Source: Sinomonas notoginsengisoli (lineage in GTDB: Bacteria; Actinomycetota; Actinomycetes; Actinomycetales; Micrococcaceae). From it: 64,000 bases of DNA. The stretch lies in assembly GCF_021554725.1 (NCBI RefSeq), contig NZ_JAIZDP010000001.1, positions 62,001 to 126,000 on the forward strand, given 5' to 3'. The notes beneath the pieces are model-generated. The model did no database searches and had not been told where the DNA came from. It worked only from the letters and a program-made list of their open reading frames with translations. Of the stretch, positions 8,936 through 17,716 are shown one piece after another. The position numbers and the translations under genes were made by a program. The stretch's first letter is position 1. Each line of letters begins with the position of its first letter.

Positions 8936-9364
8936 CTACGCCTCGAGCGTTGCCTCGAGCGTGATGGTGATGCCGGCGAGGGCCTGGCTGACGGGGCACC
9001 CGACCTTGGCCTTCTCAGCGATCTGCTGGAATTCGTCCTGGGAGATTCCGGGGACCTTCGCCGTGACGGTGAGCTTGCTGCCCGTCACGCCCTTGCCGGG
9101 CTGGAAGCCGACCTCGGACGTCGTCTCGATGCGCTCGGCCTTGTAGCCGGCGCCGTCGAGCTCATTGCTGAACGCCATGGAGAAGCACGCGGAGTGCGCG
9201 GCCGCGAGGAGCTCCTCGGGGCTCGTGGTGCCGCGGGCATCCTCGGTCCGGGCCTTCCATGTGATGGGGTACGTGCCGATGCCCGAGTAGTCGAAGGTAG
9301 TCTCGCCGGAACCTTCGAAGAGGTTCCCCTGCCAGACGCTGTGCGCGTTGCGGATGGTAGCCAT
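8936..9364 (-). CDS. OsmC family peroxiredoxin
   Basis: A 142-residue thiol peroxidase of the OsmC/Ohr superfamily, reducing organic hydroperoxides. The two redox cysteines are in HSACFSM (about residue 59) and VGCPVSQ (about 122). The sequence is closer to OsmC than to Ohr. The ATG at 9364 is chosen over an upstream in-frame extension because a strong AGGAG ribosome site precedes it and homology begins there. It has its own promoter region downstream of a terminator-like hairpin at 9441-9486. It is probably stress-regulated, but no operator was recognised. Confidence 0.93.
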   Translation of the reverse strand: MATIRNAHSVWQGNLFEGSGETTFDYSGIGTYPITWKARTEDARGTTSPEELLAAAHSACFSMAFSNELDGAGYKAERIETTSEVGFQPGKGVTGSKLTVTAKVPGISQDEFQQIAEKAKVGCPVSQALAGITITLEATLEA

Positions 9365-9440
9365 GCGTGCTCCTTGCGTACGTTGTCGGTGTGCCGCGGC
9401 GCAGGCGGTTGGATGCGCCGTCCCTCCCCATCCTAGGCAC

Positions 9441-9486
9441 AAAAAGGGCCCCTCCGCCGGGTGCTGTTCCCTGGGCGTGGGGCCCT
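9441..9486 (-). terminator. Hairpin with T tract after the small membrane gene
   Basis: On the minus strand, complementary arms AGGGCCCC/GGGGCCCT (9479-9486 with 9445-9452) are followed by TTTTTG. It lies just past the stop of the minus-strand gene at 9506 and before the OsmC gene. Confidence 0.6.
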
Positions 9487-9505
9487 ACCAGCGGCGTGAA
9501 GCGGC

Positions 9506-9886
9506 CTAATGCCAGATCGTCGCGATGGCGATGTTCACGAGTGCGAGCCCGCCGACTCCGTGGGCGAGCCCGGGCGCAACAGGCTCGCCGGCTTTGCGCC
9601 GGCGGTTGCCCACGAATGCCAGGGCACCCACGACGACGGCAATGATGAACTTGACCGTGAGCTTGATGTAGAGGTTCGTATCCAGAGGCTGGACTCCGCT
9701 GTCCGCCTGCTTCGAGAGGATGGTGATGAGCCCTACGAGGATGACGCCCGTGATGAGCTGAGTCATGGCACCGTCGAACTGGCGCGCACCGACGGTGGGC
9801 TTCTTCATGTTGGCGATCCAAGGGCCAACGATCATGGCGGCACCGACGATATGCAGGAAGACGACAATGCTCAGGACGAGAGTCAT
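9506..9886 (-). CDS. Small four-helix integral membrane protein
   Basis: A 126-residue, very hydrophobic protein with four predicted membrane segments at about residues 5-25, 45-62, 76-95 and 107-124. A conserved-looking HIVGAAMIVGPWI segment lies in the first helix, and a basic loop NRRRK separates helices 3 and 4. It resembles small CopD-like or DUF2269-like membrane proteins with a histidine in helix 1, but I cannot assign a family with confidence. The ATG at 9886 is preferred to an upstream extension because TAGACT lies seven bases before it, predicting a leaderless transcript. It is monocistronic, between the sucB terminator and OsmC. Confidence 0.7.
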   Translation of the reverse strand: MTLVLSIVVFLHIVGAAMIVGPWIANMKKPTVGARQFDGAMTQLITGVILVGLITILSKQADSGVQPLDTNLYIKLTVKFIIAVVVGALAFVGNRRRKAGEPVAPGLAHGVGGLALVNIAIATIWH

Positions 9887-9893
9887 GGTGCCG

Positions 9894-9899
9894 AGTCTA
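9894..9899 (-). promoter_or_regulatory. -10 element, leaderless start of small membrane gene
   Basis: TAGACT on the minus strand ends seven bases before the ATG at 9886; no ribosome site is present. Confidence 0.45.
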
Positions 9900-9956
9900 A
9901 TGGTGAGGCAAAGGCCATCCTGACCGATGGGCGGGGCGTGCGAGTCCCAAGTGGAT

Positions 9957-10008
9957 AACAAAACGCACGACGGCGCCCGCCCCCGGCGGGGAGCGGGCGC
10001 CGTCGTGC
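9957..10008 (-). terminator. Terminator of the pepA-lpdA-sucB region
   Basis: Arms 9965-9980 and 9993-10008 form a perfect 16-bp stem (core GACGGCGCCCGC). On the minus strand it is followed by GTTTTGTTATCC. It lies 23 bases past the sucB stop and has the classic intrinsic terminator form. Confidence 0.85.
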
Positions 10009-10030
10009 TCTGGCTTGCCAGTGGTAGGCG

Positions 10031-11827
10031 TTACAGGCCCAGGTCGGCCTCGAACGCGCCTTCCTCGAGACGGGTACGGAGCGTCTGCAGGAAGCGTCCG
10101 GCATCTGCACCGTCGACGAGGCGGTGGTCATACGTGAGCGAGAGGTACATCATCGAGCGGACCGAGATCACATCGTCGCCCTCGGCATTCTGCGAGACCC
10201 ATGGACGCTTGACGATTGCCCCGGTGCCGAGGATCGCCACCTGCGGCTGGTTGATGATCGGCGTGTCGAAGAGAGCGCCGACCGAACCGATGTTCGTGAT
10301 GCTGAACGTACCGCCCGAGAGCTCGTCGGGACCGATCTTGTTGCTGCGGGTGCGCGCAGCAACGTCTGCGATGCGGCCCGCGAGGCCCGCGAGGTTGAGG
10401 TCGCCCGCGTTGTTGATCACCGGGACGAGGAGGCCCTTGTCCGTGTCCACGGCGATCGCGAGGTGCTCCGCGTTGTGATACGTGATCTGCTGGCTTTCCT
10501 CGTCGTACTCGGCATTCAGCTTCGGGTGCTGCTTGAGCGCCTCCGCGACGGCCTTCGCGATGAACGGCAGGAACGTGAGCTTCGCGCCATTCTGGGCCTG
10601 GAAGTTCGCCTTGGCGCGATCGCGGAGCTTGGCGATCTTCGTCATGTCGACCTCGTGCACCTGCGTGAGCTGTGTCGAGATGTCGAGAGACTCGCGCATC
10701 CGACGGGCAATGACCTGACGGATTCGCGGTGCCTTCTCCGTGGTGCCTCGCAGCGAGGACGCAGCTGCTGCCGGGGCTGCGGAGGGCGCAGCTGGTGCAG
10801 CGGAGGGGGCGGCAGCGGGTGCGGGCGCCTTCTGCGCTTCGACAGCGGCGAGCACGTCCTGCTTGCGGATCCGGCCGCCGACGCCCGTGCCGGTGAGGGT
10901 AGTGACGTCGATGCCGTGCTGGTTGGCCAGCTTTCGCACGAGCGGGGTCACATAGCCCGCCTCCGCACCCTGGCCGGCGGGTGCGGCGGATTCCGCAGCG
11001 GGGGCAGCGGGTGCGGGGGATTCCGCAGGTGCCTCGGCAGCGGGTGTGGGGGATTCCGCAGGCGCCTCGGCAGCGGGTGTGGGGGATTCCGCAGGCGCCT
11101 CGGCAGCGGGTGCGGGGGATTCCGCAGGCGCCTCGGCAGCCGGTGCGGCGGATTCCGCAGGTGCCTCGGAAGCGGGCGCAGCCTCCTGGGCAGGGGCGCC
11201 AGAGCCGATAACGGCGAGCACGGCGCCGACCTCCGCGGTCTCGTCCTCGGAGACACGGATCTCAAGGAGTGTCCCGGCAACTGGAGACGGGACCTCGGTG
11301 TCAACCTTGTCGGTGGAGACCTCGAGCAACGGTTCGTCGACTTCGACCGTGTCACCGACGGCCTTGAGCCAGCGCGTGACTGTGCCCTCGGTGACGCTCT
11401 CGCCCAAAGCCGGGAGCTTGACCTCATGGCCCTCGCCCGCGGCGTCTCCCGACTGGGAGGGCGCTGCGGCTGGCTCGGGGGCTGCGGCTGGCTCGGAGGC
11501 GGCGGCCTTGGGCGTTGCGGCGGGCTCGGCTGCGGCGGGCTCGGCTGCGGCCTCGGCCGCGGGGGCCGCGGGGGCATCGGACTCAGCGGCGCCGTCTCCG
11601 ATCACCGCCAGCGGGGCCCCGACTTCGGCGGTCTCGTCCTCGGCGACGAGGATCTGCTCGAGGATGCCGGCGACAGGAGAGGGGATCTCGGTGTCCACCT
11701 TGTCGGTGGAGACCTCGACGAGGGGATCGTCGATCTCGACGCGGTCCCCGACCTGCTTCAGCCAGCGGGTGACGGTGCCTTCGGTGACGCTTTCACCGAG
11801 GGCGGGAAGGTTGACGGATTCAGACAT
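10031..11827 (-). CDS. sucB: Dihydrolipoamide acyltransferase (E2) with two lipoyl domains
   Basis: Core E2 subunit of a 2-oxo acid dehydrogenase complex. It has 598 residues: lipoyl domain 1 with K43, lipoyl domain 2 with K174 (both in [10 protein letters not shown]), and a Pro/Ala-rich linker with five copies of an 11-residue unit (about 221-275). A peripheral-subunit-binding domain (about 300-340) and the catalytic domain ending in the active-site segment [11 protein letters not shown] follow. Automatic names give SucB, the 2-oxoglutarate dehydrogenase E2. In actinobacteria, however, 2-oxoglutarate dehydrogenase carries its own acyltransferase domain, and the gene at this locus (DlaT or AceF) serves pyruvate dehydrogenase. 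Pyruvate dehydrogenase E2 is therefore my preferred role. It lies 47 bases downstream of lpdA and near lipB/lipA. Confidence 0.93.
   Translation of the reverse strand: MSESVNLPALGESVTEGTVTRWLKQVGDRVEIDDPLVEVSTDKVDTEIPSPVAGILEQILVAEDETAEVGAPLAVIGDGAAESDAPAAPAAEAAAEPAAAEPAATPKAAASEPAAAPEPAAAPSQSGDAAGEGHEVKLPALGESVTEGTVTRWLKAVGDTVEVDEPLLEVSTDKVDTEVPSPVAGTLLEIRVSEDETAEVGAVLAVIGSGAPAQEAAPASEAPAESAAPAAEAPAESPAPAAEAPAESPTPAAEAPAESPTPAAEAPAESPAPAAPAAESAAPAGQGAEAGYVTPLVRKLANQHGIDVTTLTGTGVGGRIRKQDVLAAVEAQKAPAPAAAPSAAPAAPSAAPAAAASSLRGTTEKAPRIRQVIARRMRESLDISTQLTQVHEVDMTKIAKLRDRAKANFQAQNGAKLTFLPFIAKAVAEALKQHPKLNAEYDEESQQITYHNAEHLAIAVDTDKGLLVPVINNAGDLNLAGLAGRIADVAARTRSNKIGPDELSGGTFSITNIGSVGALFDTPIINQPQVAILGTGAIVKRPWVSQNAEGDDVISVRSMMYLSLTYDHRLVDGADAGRFLQTLRTRLEEGAFEADLGL
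11003..11167 (-). repeat. Five tandem 33-bp units inside sucB
   Basis: Five in-frame 33-base units encode EAPAESxAPAA-type 11-residue repeats, with Pro/Thr/Ala variants at two positions. They form the flexible linker after the second lipoyl domain. Near-identical units are likely to vary in number between strains. Confidence 0.9.
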
Positions 11828-11874
11828 GGGTCCCCGTGCTCCTTGATTCTTCTGCGTGCGAATGGTGTCGGGGC

Positions 11875-13257
11875 TCAGCCGTGCAGCGGCTTGCCGGCCA
11901 GGGCCAGGTGGGCCTCGCCGAGGGCCTCGTTCTGCGTCGGGTGGGCGTGGATGAACTGCGCCACGTCCTCCGGGTAGGCCTCCCAGTTGACGATGAGCTG
12001 GGCCTCGCCGACCTGTTCGCCCATGCGGGCGCCGATCATGTGGACGCCGACGACCGGGCCCTCCTTCTGGCGCACGACCTTGATGAGGCCCGTGGTGCCG
12101 AGGATCGAGCTCCTGCCGTTGCCGGCAAGGTTGTACTCCTGGGTCTGCACCTGGTCCTCGCCGAACTTTTCCTTGGCCGCCTTCTCCGAGTAGCCGACGG
12201 TGGCGATCTCCGGGTCGCAGTACGTGACCTTCGGGATGTTCACATCCTCGACCACCACGGGGTTGAGGCCCGCGATCTCCTCGGCGACGAAGATGCCCTG
12301 CTGGAAGCCGCGGTGCGCGAGCTGGACGCCGGGGACGATGTCGCCGACCGCGTAGATGCTCCCGACACCGGTGTGCAGCCGCTCGTTCGTGATAACGAAG
12401 CCGCGGTCGATGGTGATGCCCTGCTCCTCGTAGCCGAGGTTGGCGGTCGACGGACCGCGGCCGACGGCGACGAGCAGGAGGTCCGCCTCGAAGGTCTTCC
12501 CGTCCACGAGGGTGACCTTGACGCCGTTCTCGTCCTGCTCGACACCCTGGAAGAAGGTCCCGGTGCTGAACTTGATGCCGCGCTTCTTGAAGGCACGCTC
12601 GAGCTGCTTGACGATCGCGGCGTCCTCGTTCGGGACGAGTGAGGGGAGGCCTTCCACGATGGTGACGTCGACGCCGAAGGACTTCCAGACCGAGGCGAAC
12701 TCGACGCCGATTACACCGCCGCCGAGGACGATCACGCTGTTGGGCACGTAGTCGAGCTCGAGTGCCTGATCCGACGTGATGACCCGGCCGCCGATCTCGA
12801 GGCCGGGGAGGCTGCGGGAGTACGAGCCCGTGGCGAGGATGATGTTCTTCCCGGTGTACTCCGTGCCGCCCACCGTGACGGTGCTGGGTCCGGTCAGGCG
12901 GCCCTCACCCTCGATGACGGTGATGCCCTTGGACTTGATGAGACCGCTGAGGCCCTTGAACTTGCCCGCGATGATGCCGCTCTTGTAAGCGTTGACAGCG
13001 TTCATGTCGATGCTGTCGAGAGTGACGTTCACGCCATACTTGGCTGCGTCCCGCGCATGGTCGGCAAGCTCGGCCGAGTGCAGGAGCGCCTTGGTCGGGA
13101 TGCAGCCGTTGTGCAGGCACGTGCCGCCGAGCTTGGCCTTCTCGACGAGGCCCACCGTGAAGCCGAGCGTCGAGGCTCGCAGCGCCGCGGCGTATCCGCC
13201 GCTTCCGCCGCCGAGGATCAAGATGTCGAATTCATGCGCAGTTGCCGTTTCGGCCAC
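11875..13257 (-). CDS. lpdA: Dihydrolipoyl dehydrogenase (E3)
   Basis: FAD enzyme that reoxidises dihydrolipoamide with NAD+. It has 460 residues, normal for E3. The FAD-binding GGGSGG motif is at 16-21, and the redox disulfide cysteines C47 and C52 are in [13 protein letters not shown]. The NAD-binding motif GGGVIG is at mid-protein, and the C-terminal catalytic His-Glu pair is in HAHPTQNE. The start is GTG at 13257. It is followed after 47 bases by sucB on the same strand, so E3 and E2 are probably co-transcribed. The 264 bases between pepA and lpdA probably hold its promoter. Confidence 0.97.
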   Translation of the reverse strand: MAETATAHEFDILILGGGSGGYAAALRASTLGFTVGLVEKAKLGGTCLHNGCIPTKALLHSAELADHARDAAKYGVNVTLDSIDMNAVNAYKSGIIAGKFKGLSGLIKSKGITVIEGEGRLTGPSTVTVGGTEYTGKNIILATGSYSRSLPGLEIGGRVITSDQALELDYVPNSVIVLGGGVIGVEFASVWKSFGVDVTIVEGLPSLVPNEDAAIVKQLERAFKKRGIKFSTGTFFQGVEQDENGVKVTLVDGKTFEADLLLVAVGRGPSTANLGYEEQGITIDRGFVITNERLHTGVGSIYAVGDIVPGVQLAHRGFQQGIFVAEEIAGLNPVVVEDVNIPKVTYCDPEIATVGYSEKAAKEKFGEDQVQTQEYNLAGNGRSSILGTTGLIKVVRQKEGPVVGVHMIGARMGEQVGEAQLIVNWEAYPEDVAQFIHAHPTQNEALGEAHLALAGKPLHG

Positions 13258-13521
13258 GTGTACGCTCCCTCGCCTTGAGGACGGCCTGTTTCGCCGTCGG
13301 ATATAACAGTTGGCCTGCGGCGGTGGCGCGCAGGCCCGGTATCAGGGAAACCCTATCTCCCCGACCGACTATGCTCCACCTTCCCGGAACGAAAGTCTCA
13401 GCCTTGTGTCCAGAGTCACGGGAACCTTATCACTCTCACTCAGCGGATTTTTCATTTCACATCGTGAGAAGACCTATGGCCTCTGGGTGTTTCGCGGGCC
13501 GGGTGGAGTCTTCGGTCGGGA
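13258..13521 (-). other. Intergenic region pepA-lpdA
   Basis: No gene was found in these 264 bases. An 8-bp hairpin (GGCCTGCG/CGCAGGCC with a 9-base loop) lies at about 13312-13336, close to the lpdA start. The region is less GC-rich than its surroundings, as expected of a promoter, but no clear -35/-10 pair was identified. Confidence 0.5.
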
Positions 13522-15051
13522 TCAGGCCCTGCCGAAGCCCTCCAGATAGCTGACGAGCGTGCGGACCGTGGACCCGGTTCCCTGCTTCGGCGTATGTCCG
13601 TATGCCGAGCCTGTGTTGAAGGCGGGGCCGGCGATGTCGATATGGGCCCACGGGACGGGACTGCCGTCAGAACGCACGCCCACGAACTCCTTGAGGAAGA
13701 TCGCCGCTGTGAGCATGCCGCCGGGCCGATCGCCGACGTTGGCGATGTCCGCCGTCGACGAGTCGAGGCCGGCCCGCAGTTCCTCGGGCAGCGGCATCGG
13801 CCATGCCGCCTCGCCCGCGTCCGCGGCGGCATCGAGCAGCGGGCGAGTCACCGCGTCGTCGCCCATCACCCCGGCCGTGCGGGTTCCGAGTGCGATGAGG
13901 GCGGCGCCGGTGAGGGTTGCGACATCGATGAGCGCGTCGGGGCTCTCCTCGCTCGCAGCGGCGAGGCCGTCCGCCATGACAAGGCGGCCCTCGGCGTCGG
14001 TGTTGAGGACTTCAACCGTGCGGCCGCCGCGGAGAGTGATCACGTCAGCTGGGCGCTGGGCGCTGCCGGAGGGCATGTTCTCGGCAATGCACAGCCATGC
14101 CGTGACCTTGACCGGAAGGGCCAGGCGCGCGGCGGCGAGCGCGGCATTCAGGACGGTCGCCGCGCCCGCCATGTCGCTCTTCATCTGGTCCATGTTCGCG
14201 GCGGGCTTGATGGAGATCCCGCCGGAATCGAAGGTGATGCCCTTGCCGACCAAGTGCACGCTCGGCGCGCCGGGGACCTTAGCGGGGACGTATTCGACCT
14301 TGACCAGTCGCGGCGGGCGCGTGGAACCCTGGCCGACGGCGAGGATGCCGCCGAAGCCATCCTTGGCGAGCCGCTTCTCGTCGAACACGGTGACCCTGAC
14401 AGGCAGGCCCTTGGCCAGATCCCTGGCCGTCTCGGCAAACGTCTCGGGGTAGAGCTGGCTCGGCGGCATGTTCACAAGCGTGCGGGTCGAGTTCACCGCC
14501 GTGCCCAGCACTGCGGCGCGGGCGAGCGCCCCGTCAGCCTCCGGTGTGCCCGCCGCAGGAGTGAAGATGAGGGCAGTGGTGACGTTGCGCTTGGCGCCGT
14601 CGGACGTCTCTGACTTGTGTTCTGTGTATGCGTAGGCGCCGAGCGCCGCGCCCTCGGCGATGGCGGCGACGGCCGCGGCGGTTGGCGCGGGAAGGGCCAG
14701 GACGACCGTCTCGTTCCCTGCGAGTTGACGAATGGCCGAGCCCGCGGCGCGCCGCAGCTGCTCGGCGCTCGGCGCGGCACCGCCGTCGAGCTTCCCGATC
14801 CCGACCAGGGCCAGCACGTGCGTGGCGAGTTCGGGCAGGCCGGGGAGCCGGTGCAGCTGGTCTGCGGCGCCAGTGACACCCAGGGCGGACAGCGTCGAAC
14901 CGACGGCCTCGGCATTGCGCGCGTTGAGGGGATTGTCGAGGAGGACCGGGCCGTCCGGGCCTTGGGCAACGCCGACGACGAGGACGTCGCTAGGCGTCTT
15001 GCGCAGGTCCTTGGACACTGCGCGGAGGGCGACTTCGCTGTTGCTGAACAC
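13522..15051 (-). CDS. pepA: Leucyl aminopeptidase (M17)
   Basis: Two-metal cytosolic aminopeptidase that removes N-terminal residues. It has 509 residues. Metal-binding and catalytic residues are in GKGITFDSGGISIKP (about 265-279) and in the family signature NTDAEGRLVMADGL (about 345-358). The GTG at 15051 is chosen because AGGGG precedes it by eight bases and M17 homology begins soon after; an upstream in-frame extension has no support. It is divergent from the PAC2 gene. A perfect tandem 12-bp direct repeat lies just upstream of its ribosome site. The position next to E2 and lipB is conserved in related actinobacteria. Confidence 0.95.
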   Translation of the reverse strand: MFSNSEVALRAVSKDLRKTPSDVLVVGVAQGPDGPVLLDNPLNARNAEAVGSTLSALGVTGAADQLHRLPGLPELATHVLALVGIGKLDGGAAPSAEQLRRAAGSAIRQLAGNETVVLALPAPTAAAVAAIAEGAALGAYAYTEHKSETSDGAKRNVTTALIFTPAAGTPEADGALARAAVLGTAVNSTRTLVNMPPSQLYPETFAETARDLAKGLPVRVTVFDEKRLAKDGFGGILAVGQGSTRPPRLVKVEYVPAKVPGAPSVHLVGKGITFDSGGISIKPAANMDQMKSDMAGAATVLNAALAAARLALPVKVTAWLCIAENMPSGSAQRPADVITLRGGRTVEVLNTDAEGRLVMADGLAAASEESPDALIDVATLTGAALIALGTRTAGVMGDDAVTRPLLDAAADAGEAAWPMPLPEELRAGLDSSTADIANVGDRPGGMLTAAIFLKEFVGVRSDGSPVPWAHIDIAGPAFNTGSAYGHTPKQGTGSTVRTLVSYLEGFGRA

Positions 15052-15062
15052 TTGGGCCCCTA

Positions 15063-15086
15063 TTCTGCACGGTTTTCTGCACGGTT
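15063..15086. repeat. Tandem 12-bp direct repeat upstream of pepA
   Basis: Two abutting perfect copies of TTCTGCACGGTT lie 12 bases upstream of the pepA start. The placement suits an operator or a promoter-overlapping regulator site, but no regulator can be named. Confidence 0.7.
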
Positions 15087-15252
15087 GGCCCGCAGCGGGC
15101 ACATTCGGCGGGTATGCGGGTATGGTGCGGTTGCTTCACGTCCTCCCGATGGTAGCCGTCCACTCTGCGCCGTCGACGAGACCGCTCACACTGGAATGAA
15201 GGAGTGGCGCGAAGCGTTGTATGCAAGCAGAGAGACGAGAGGATCTTCTGAC

Positions 15253-16299
15253 GTGATAGACCCCGTGTCCGGGCCCCTGCAGGATCCCGCTGGCCTGTAC
15301 ACAGCGGCCCTCGGACTCAGCCGCGACGAGAGCCTGCACGGACTGCCCCTCATCATGGGCTTCACCGGGTTCGCCGACGCCGGCCATGCTGTGCGCCAGA
15401 TCGTCGACGAGCTCATCAGCGTGCAGGCCGACGGCGCGCTGGTCGCCTTTGACGTGGACCAGCTCCTGGACTACAGGTCTCGCCGGCCGCGCATCCGGTT
15501 CGTGGAGGACCACCTCGAGGACTACGACACGCCCAGGCTCGCCCTTTACCGGCTTCAGGACGGCCTCGGGCGCCCCTACCTGCTCCTCGCCGGCCCCGAA
15601 CCCGACCTGCAGTGGGAGCGGTTCGCGCGCGCCGTCGTCGGCCTCGTCGAGCAGTTGGCGGTCCGCCACACGCTCTGGGTGCACGCCATCCCGATGCCGG
15701 TCCCGCACACGCGGCCGCTCGGCGTCACAGTCCATGGGAATAGGCCGGAGCTCGTCGAGGGCATCTCCCGGTGGAAGCCGGTGGTCGAATTCCCCGGGGC
15801 GATCGGACATCTCATCGAGCTCCGGCTGATCGACGCAGGGCATGACGTCACAGGGTTCGTCGTCCACGTTCCCCACTATCTTGCCGAGGCAGAGTATCCG
15901 GCCGCGGCCGTGACGGGCCTCGAGCACCTCGGGGCGGCCGCATCCCTCATGCTCCCCAGCGACCGCCTTCGCGAGTCCGCGCGCGAGGTCGAGCGTCAGG
16001 TGGCTGAGCAGGTTGCAGCGTCAGCGGACATCCGCGAGGTCGTCGCGGGGCTCGAGGAACGCTTCGACGACCGCACGGCCGAGGTCCCGCGCAGGTCCCT
16101 CTTGGCCGGCCCCGCCGACGAGCTCCCCACCGCTGAGGACCTCGGCGCTGCTGTTGAGGCATACCTCGCGTCCCACGGCGATTCGGATTCCGTCCAGGAT
16201 ACGGCGACGGACGACGGCGCGGAGTCGCCCGAGGACGGAATCGCACCATCGCGCCCCGACGACGACAGGGGAGCAGAGGGCGGCATGCCGCCCCACTAG
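15253..16299 (+). CDS. PAC2 family protein
   Basis: A 348-residue member of the PAC2 (proteasome assembly chaperone 2-like) family, which is widespread in actinobacteria and of unknown biochemical role. The core begins with LPLIMGFTGFADAGHA near residue 32 and includes GPEPDLQWERF and HAIPMPVPHTRP. The C-terminal 50 residues are acidic and low-complexity. The GTG at 15253 is chosen because an AGAGGA ribosome site precedes it; an in-frame ATG at 15196 is the alternative. The MFS gene starts nine bases after its stop but appears to have its own leaderless promoter. No link to proteasome genes is visible here. Confidence 0.85.
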   Translation: MIDPVSGPLQDPAGLYTAALGLSRDESLHGLPLIMGFTGFADAGHAVRQIVDELISVQADGALVAFDVDQLLDYRSRRPRIRFVEDHLEDYDTPRLALYRLQDGLGRPYLLLAGPEPDLQWERFARAVVGLVEQLAVRHTLWVHAIPMPVPHTRPLGVTVHGNRPELVEGISRWKPVVEFPGAIGHLIELRLIDAGHDVTGFVVHVPHYLAEAEYPAAAVTGLEHLGAAASLMLPSDRLRESAREVERQVAEQVAASADIREVVAGLEERFDDRTAEVPRRSLLAGPADELPTAEDLGAAVEAYLASHGDSDSVQDTATDDGAESPEDGIAPSRPDDDRGAEGGMPPH

Positions 16300-16302
16300 G
16301 AT
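16297..16302 (+). promoter_or_regulatory. -10 element, leaderless start of MFS gene
   Basis: TAGGAT overlaps the stop codon of the PAC2 gene and ends six bases before the GTG at 16309. Confidence 0.45.
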
Positions 16303-16308
16303 CGTGGG

Positions 16309-17625
16309 GTGAACAGCTGGCGCGCCTGTGCGGTGTGGGGAATCGGTGTCTTCGCCTATCTAGTGGCGGTGCTCCAGCGCACCTCGTTCGGCGTCGTCGG
16401 CCTCGAAGCCGCTGACAGGTTCCACGCTGGTGGGGCCGTCCTCTCGGCCTTCACGGTGCTCCAGCTCGTGGTCTATGCTTCCCTCCAAATTCCGGTCGGG
16501 ATCCTCGTCGATCGGTTCGGAAGCAGGATCATGGTCTCGGCCGGCGCCGTGTTCATGGCGCTGGGGCAGCTCCAGATCGCGGTCGCTGAATCGGTGGTGA
16601 CCGGCGTCATCGGCCGGATGCTCGTGGGCATGGGCGACGCGATGACGTTCGTCTCAGTGCTGAGGCTCGTCCCGCTGTGGTTCGACGTCCGCAAGGCGCC
16701 GCTGATGAGCCAGCTCACGGGTGTCATCGGCCAGCTCGGCCAGCTCGTGAGCGTCATCCCATTCCTTGCGCTGCTTCAGGTGGCAGGCTGGTCGAAGGCC
16801 TTCATGAGCCTCGCCGCCCTCTCCGTGCTTGTGATCGTGCTCGTGCTGGCACTCCTGCGGAATGCCCCGCCCGGGATGGCCGTGGAGCACAATGGCGCAC
16901 CGGAAGGCAGCCGCGAGGTGCTCGCTGCGGCGTGGCGCCAACCGGGGACCCGTCTGGGGATGTGGAGCCACTTCACCGTGCAGTTCAGCGGCAACGTCTT
17001 CGCCCTCATGTGGGGCTTCCCGTTCATGGTGGCCGGTCAGGGGTATGACCAGTCGGCAGCAGCCGCCCTCATGTCATTCTTCGTCCTGGTCGCCATCCTC
17101 GCGGGGCCACCGATGGGCAGGTTCGTCGCGCGCCACCCTCTTCGCAGGTCCACACTCGTGCTCGCCATCACCGCCCTTACAGCCGCGGTCTGGATCGCGG
17201 TATTGCTCGTTCCTGGGCGCGCGCCGCTGTGGCTCATGGCTGTGCTTGTCGCGGTCTTGGCGTTGGGCGGCCCGAGTTCCATGATTGGCTTCGACTTCGC
17301 CAGGACGTTCAACCCGTCCCATCGGCTAGGAACCGCGACGGGGATTGTGAACATTGGCGGCTTCGTCGCGGCGCTGATGACGATGTTCCTGGTCGGCTAT
17401 CTGCTGGATGTCCAGCACGCGCTCGGGCTCTCGCCACAGGGCGTGTACAGCCTCGACGCGTTCCGGGTGGCCCTGGCCGTACAGCTGCTGGTGCTCGGCG
17501 GCGGCGCGCTTGCGCTCGTCGGGGTTCGCCGGAAGGTCCGGCGAGACTTGGCGGTCCGAGACGTCCACGTGCCCCCGCTCCGCGAAGCCTGGGCTGAGTA
17601 CTGGGCCGAACGCCGAAGCCGCTGA
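16309..17625 (+). CDS. MFS transporter
   Basis: A 438-residue major facilitator superfamily permease with about 12 hydrophobic segments. The loop 2-3 signature is visible in GILVDRFGSRIMV (about 64-76). The general look is that of NarK/OFA-like anion or organic-acid permeases, but the substrate cannot be read from the sequence. The tail after the last helix is basic and cytoplasmic. The GTG start is supported by a -10 hexamer six bases upstream. It is closely spaced after the PAC2 gene. Confidence 0.88.
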   Translation: MNSWRACAVWGIGVFAYLVAVLQRTSFGVVGLEAADRFHAGGAVLSAFTVLQLVVYASLQIPVGILVDRFGSRIMVSAGAVFMALGQLQIAVAESVVTGVIGRMLVGMGDAMTFVSVLRLVPLWFDVRKAPLMSQLTGVIGQLGQLVSVIPFLALLQVAGWSKAFMSLAALSVLVIVLVLALLRNAPPGMAVEHNGAPEGSREVLAAAWRQPGTRLGMWSHFTVQFSGNVFALMWGFPFMVAGQGYDQSAAAALMSFFVLVAILAGPPMGRFVARHPLRRSTLVLAITALTAAVWIAVLLVPGRAPLWLMAVLVAVLALGGPSSMIGFDFARTFNPSHRLGTATGIVNIGGFVAALMTMFLVGYLLDVQHALGLSPQGVYSLDAFRVALAVQLLVLGGGALALVGVRRKVRRDLAVRDVHVPPLREAWAEYWAERRSR

Positions 17626-17716
17626 CTCCTCCTCACCAGTGCCGGTTCCCGCGGCTTGTCCACATAGAGTCCTGATCAGCTATCCAGCCGCAGGTCCGCC
17701 GACGAAGACTAGCGGC

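Noticed and set aside
11003-11167. CRISPR-like array of short repeats
   Set aside because: The units abut with no spacers, are 33 bases long in frame, and encode the E2 linker.
10124-11977. A 617-codon open frame antisense to sucB
   Set aside because: It is produced by the high G/C third positions and the repeated Pro/Ala linker of sucB. It has low-complexity sequence, no ribosome site and no family resemblance.
14617-15252. Long N-terminal extension of the PAC2 protein
   Set aside because: It runs antisense through pepA. The ribosome site at 15240-15245 and the family N-terminus place the start at 15253.
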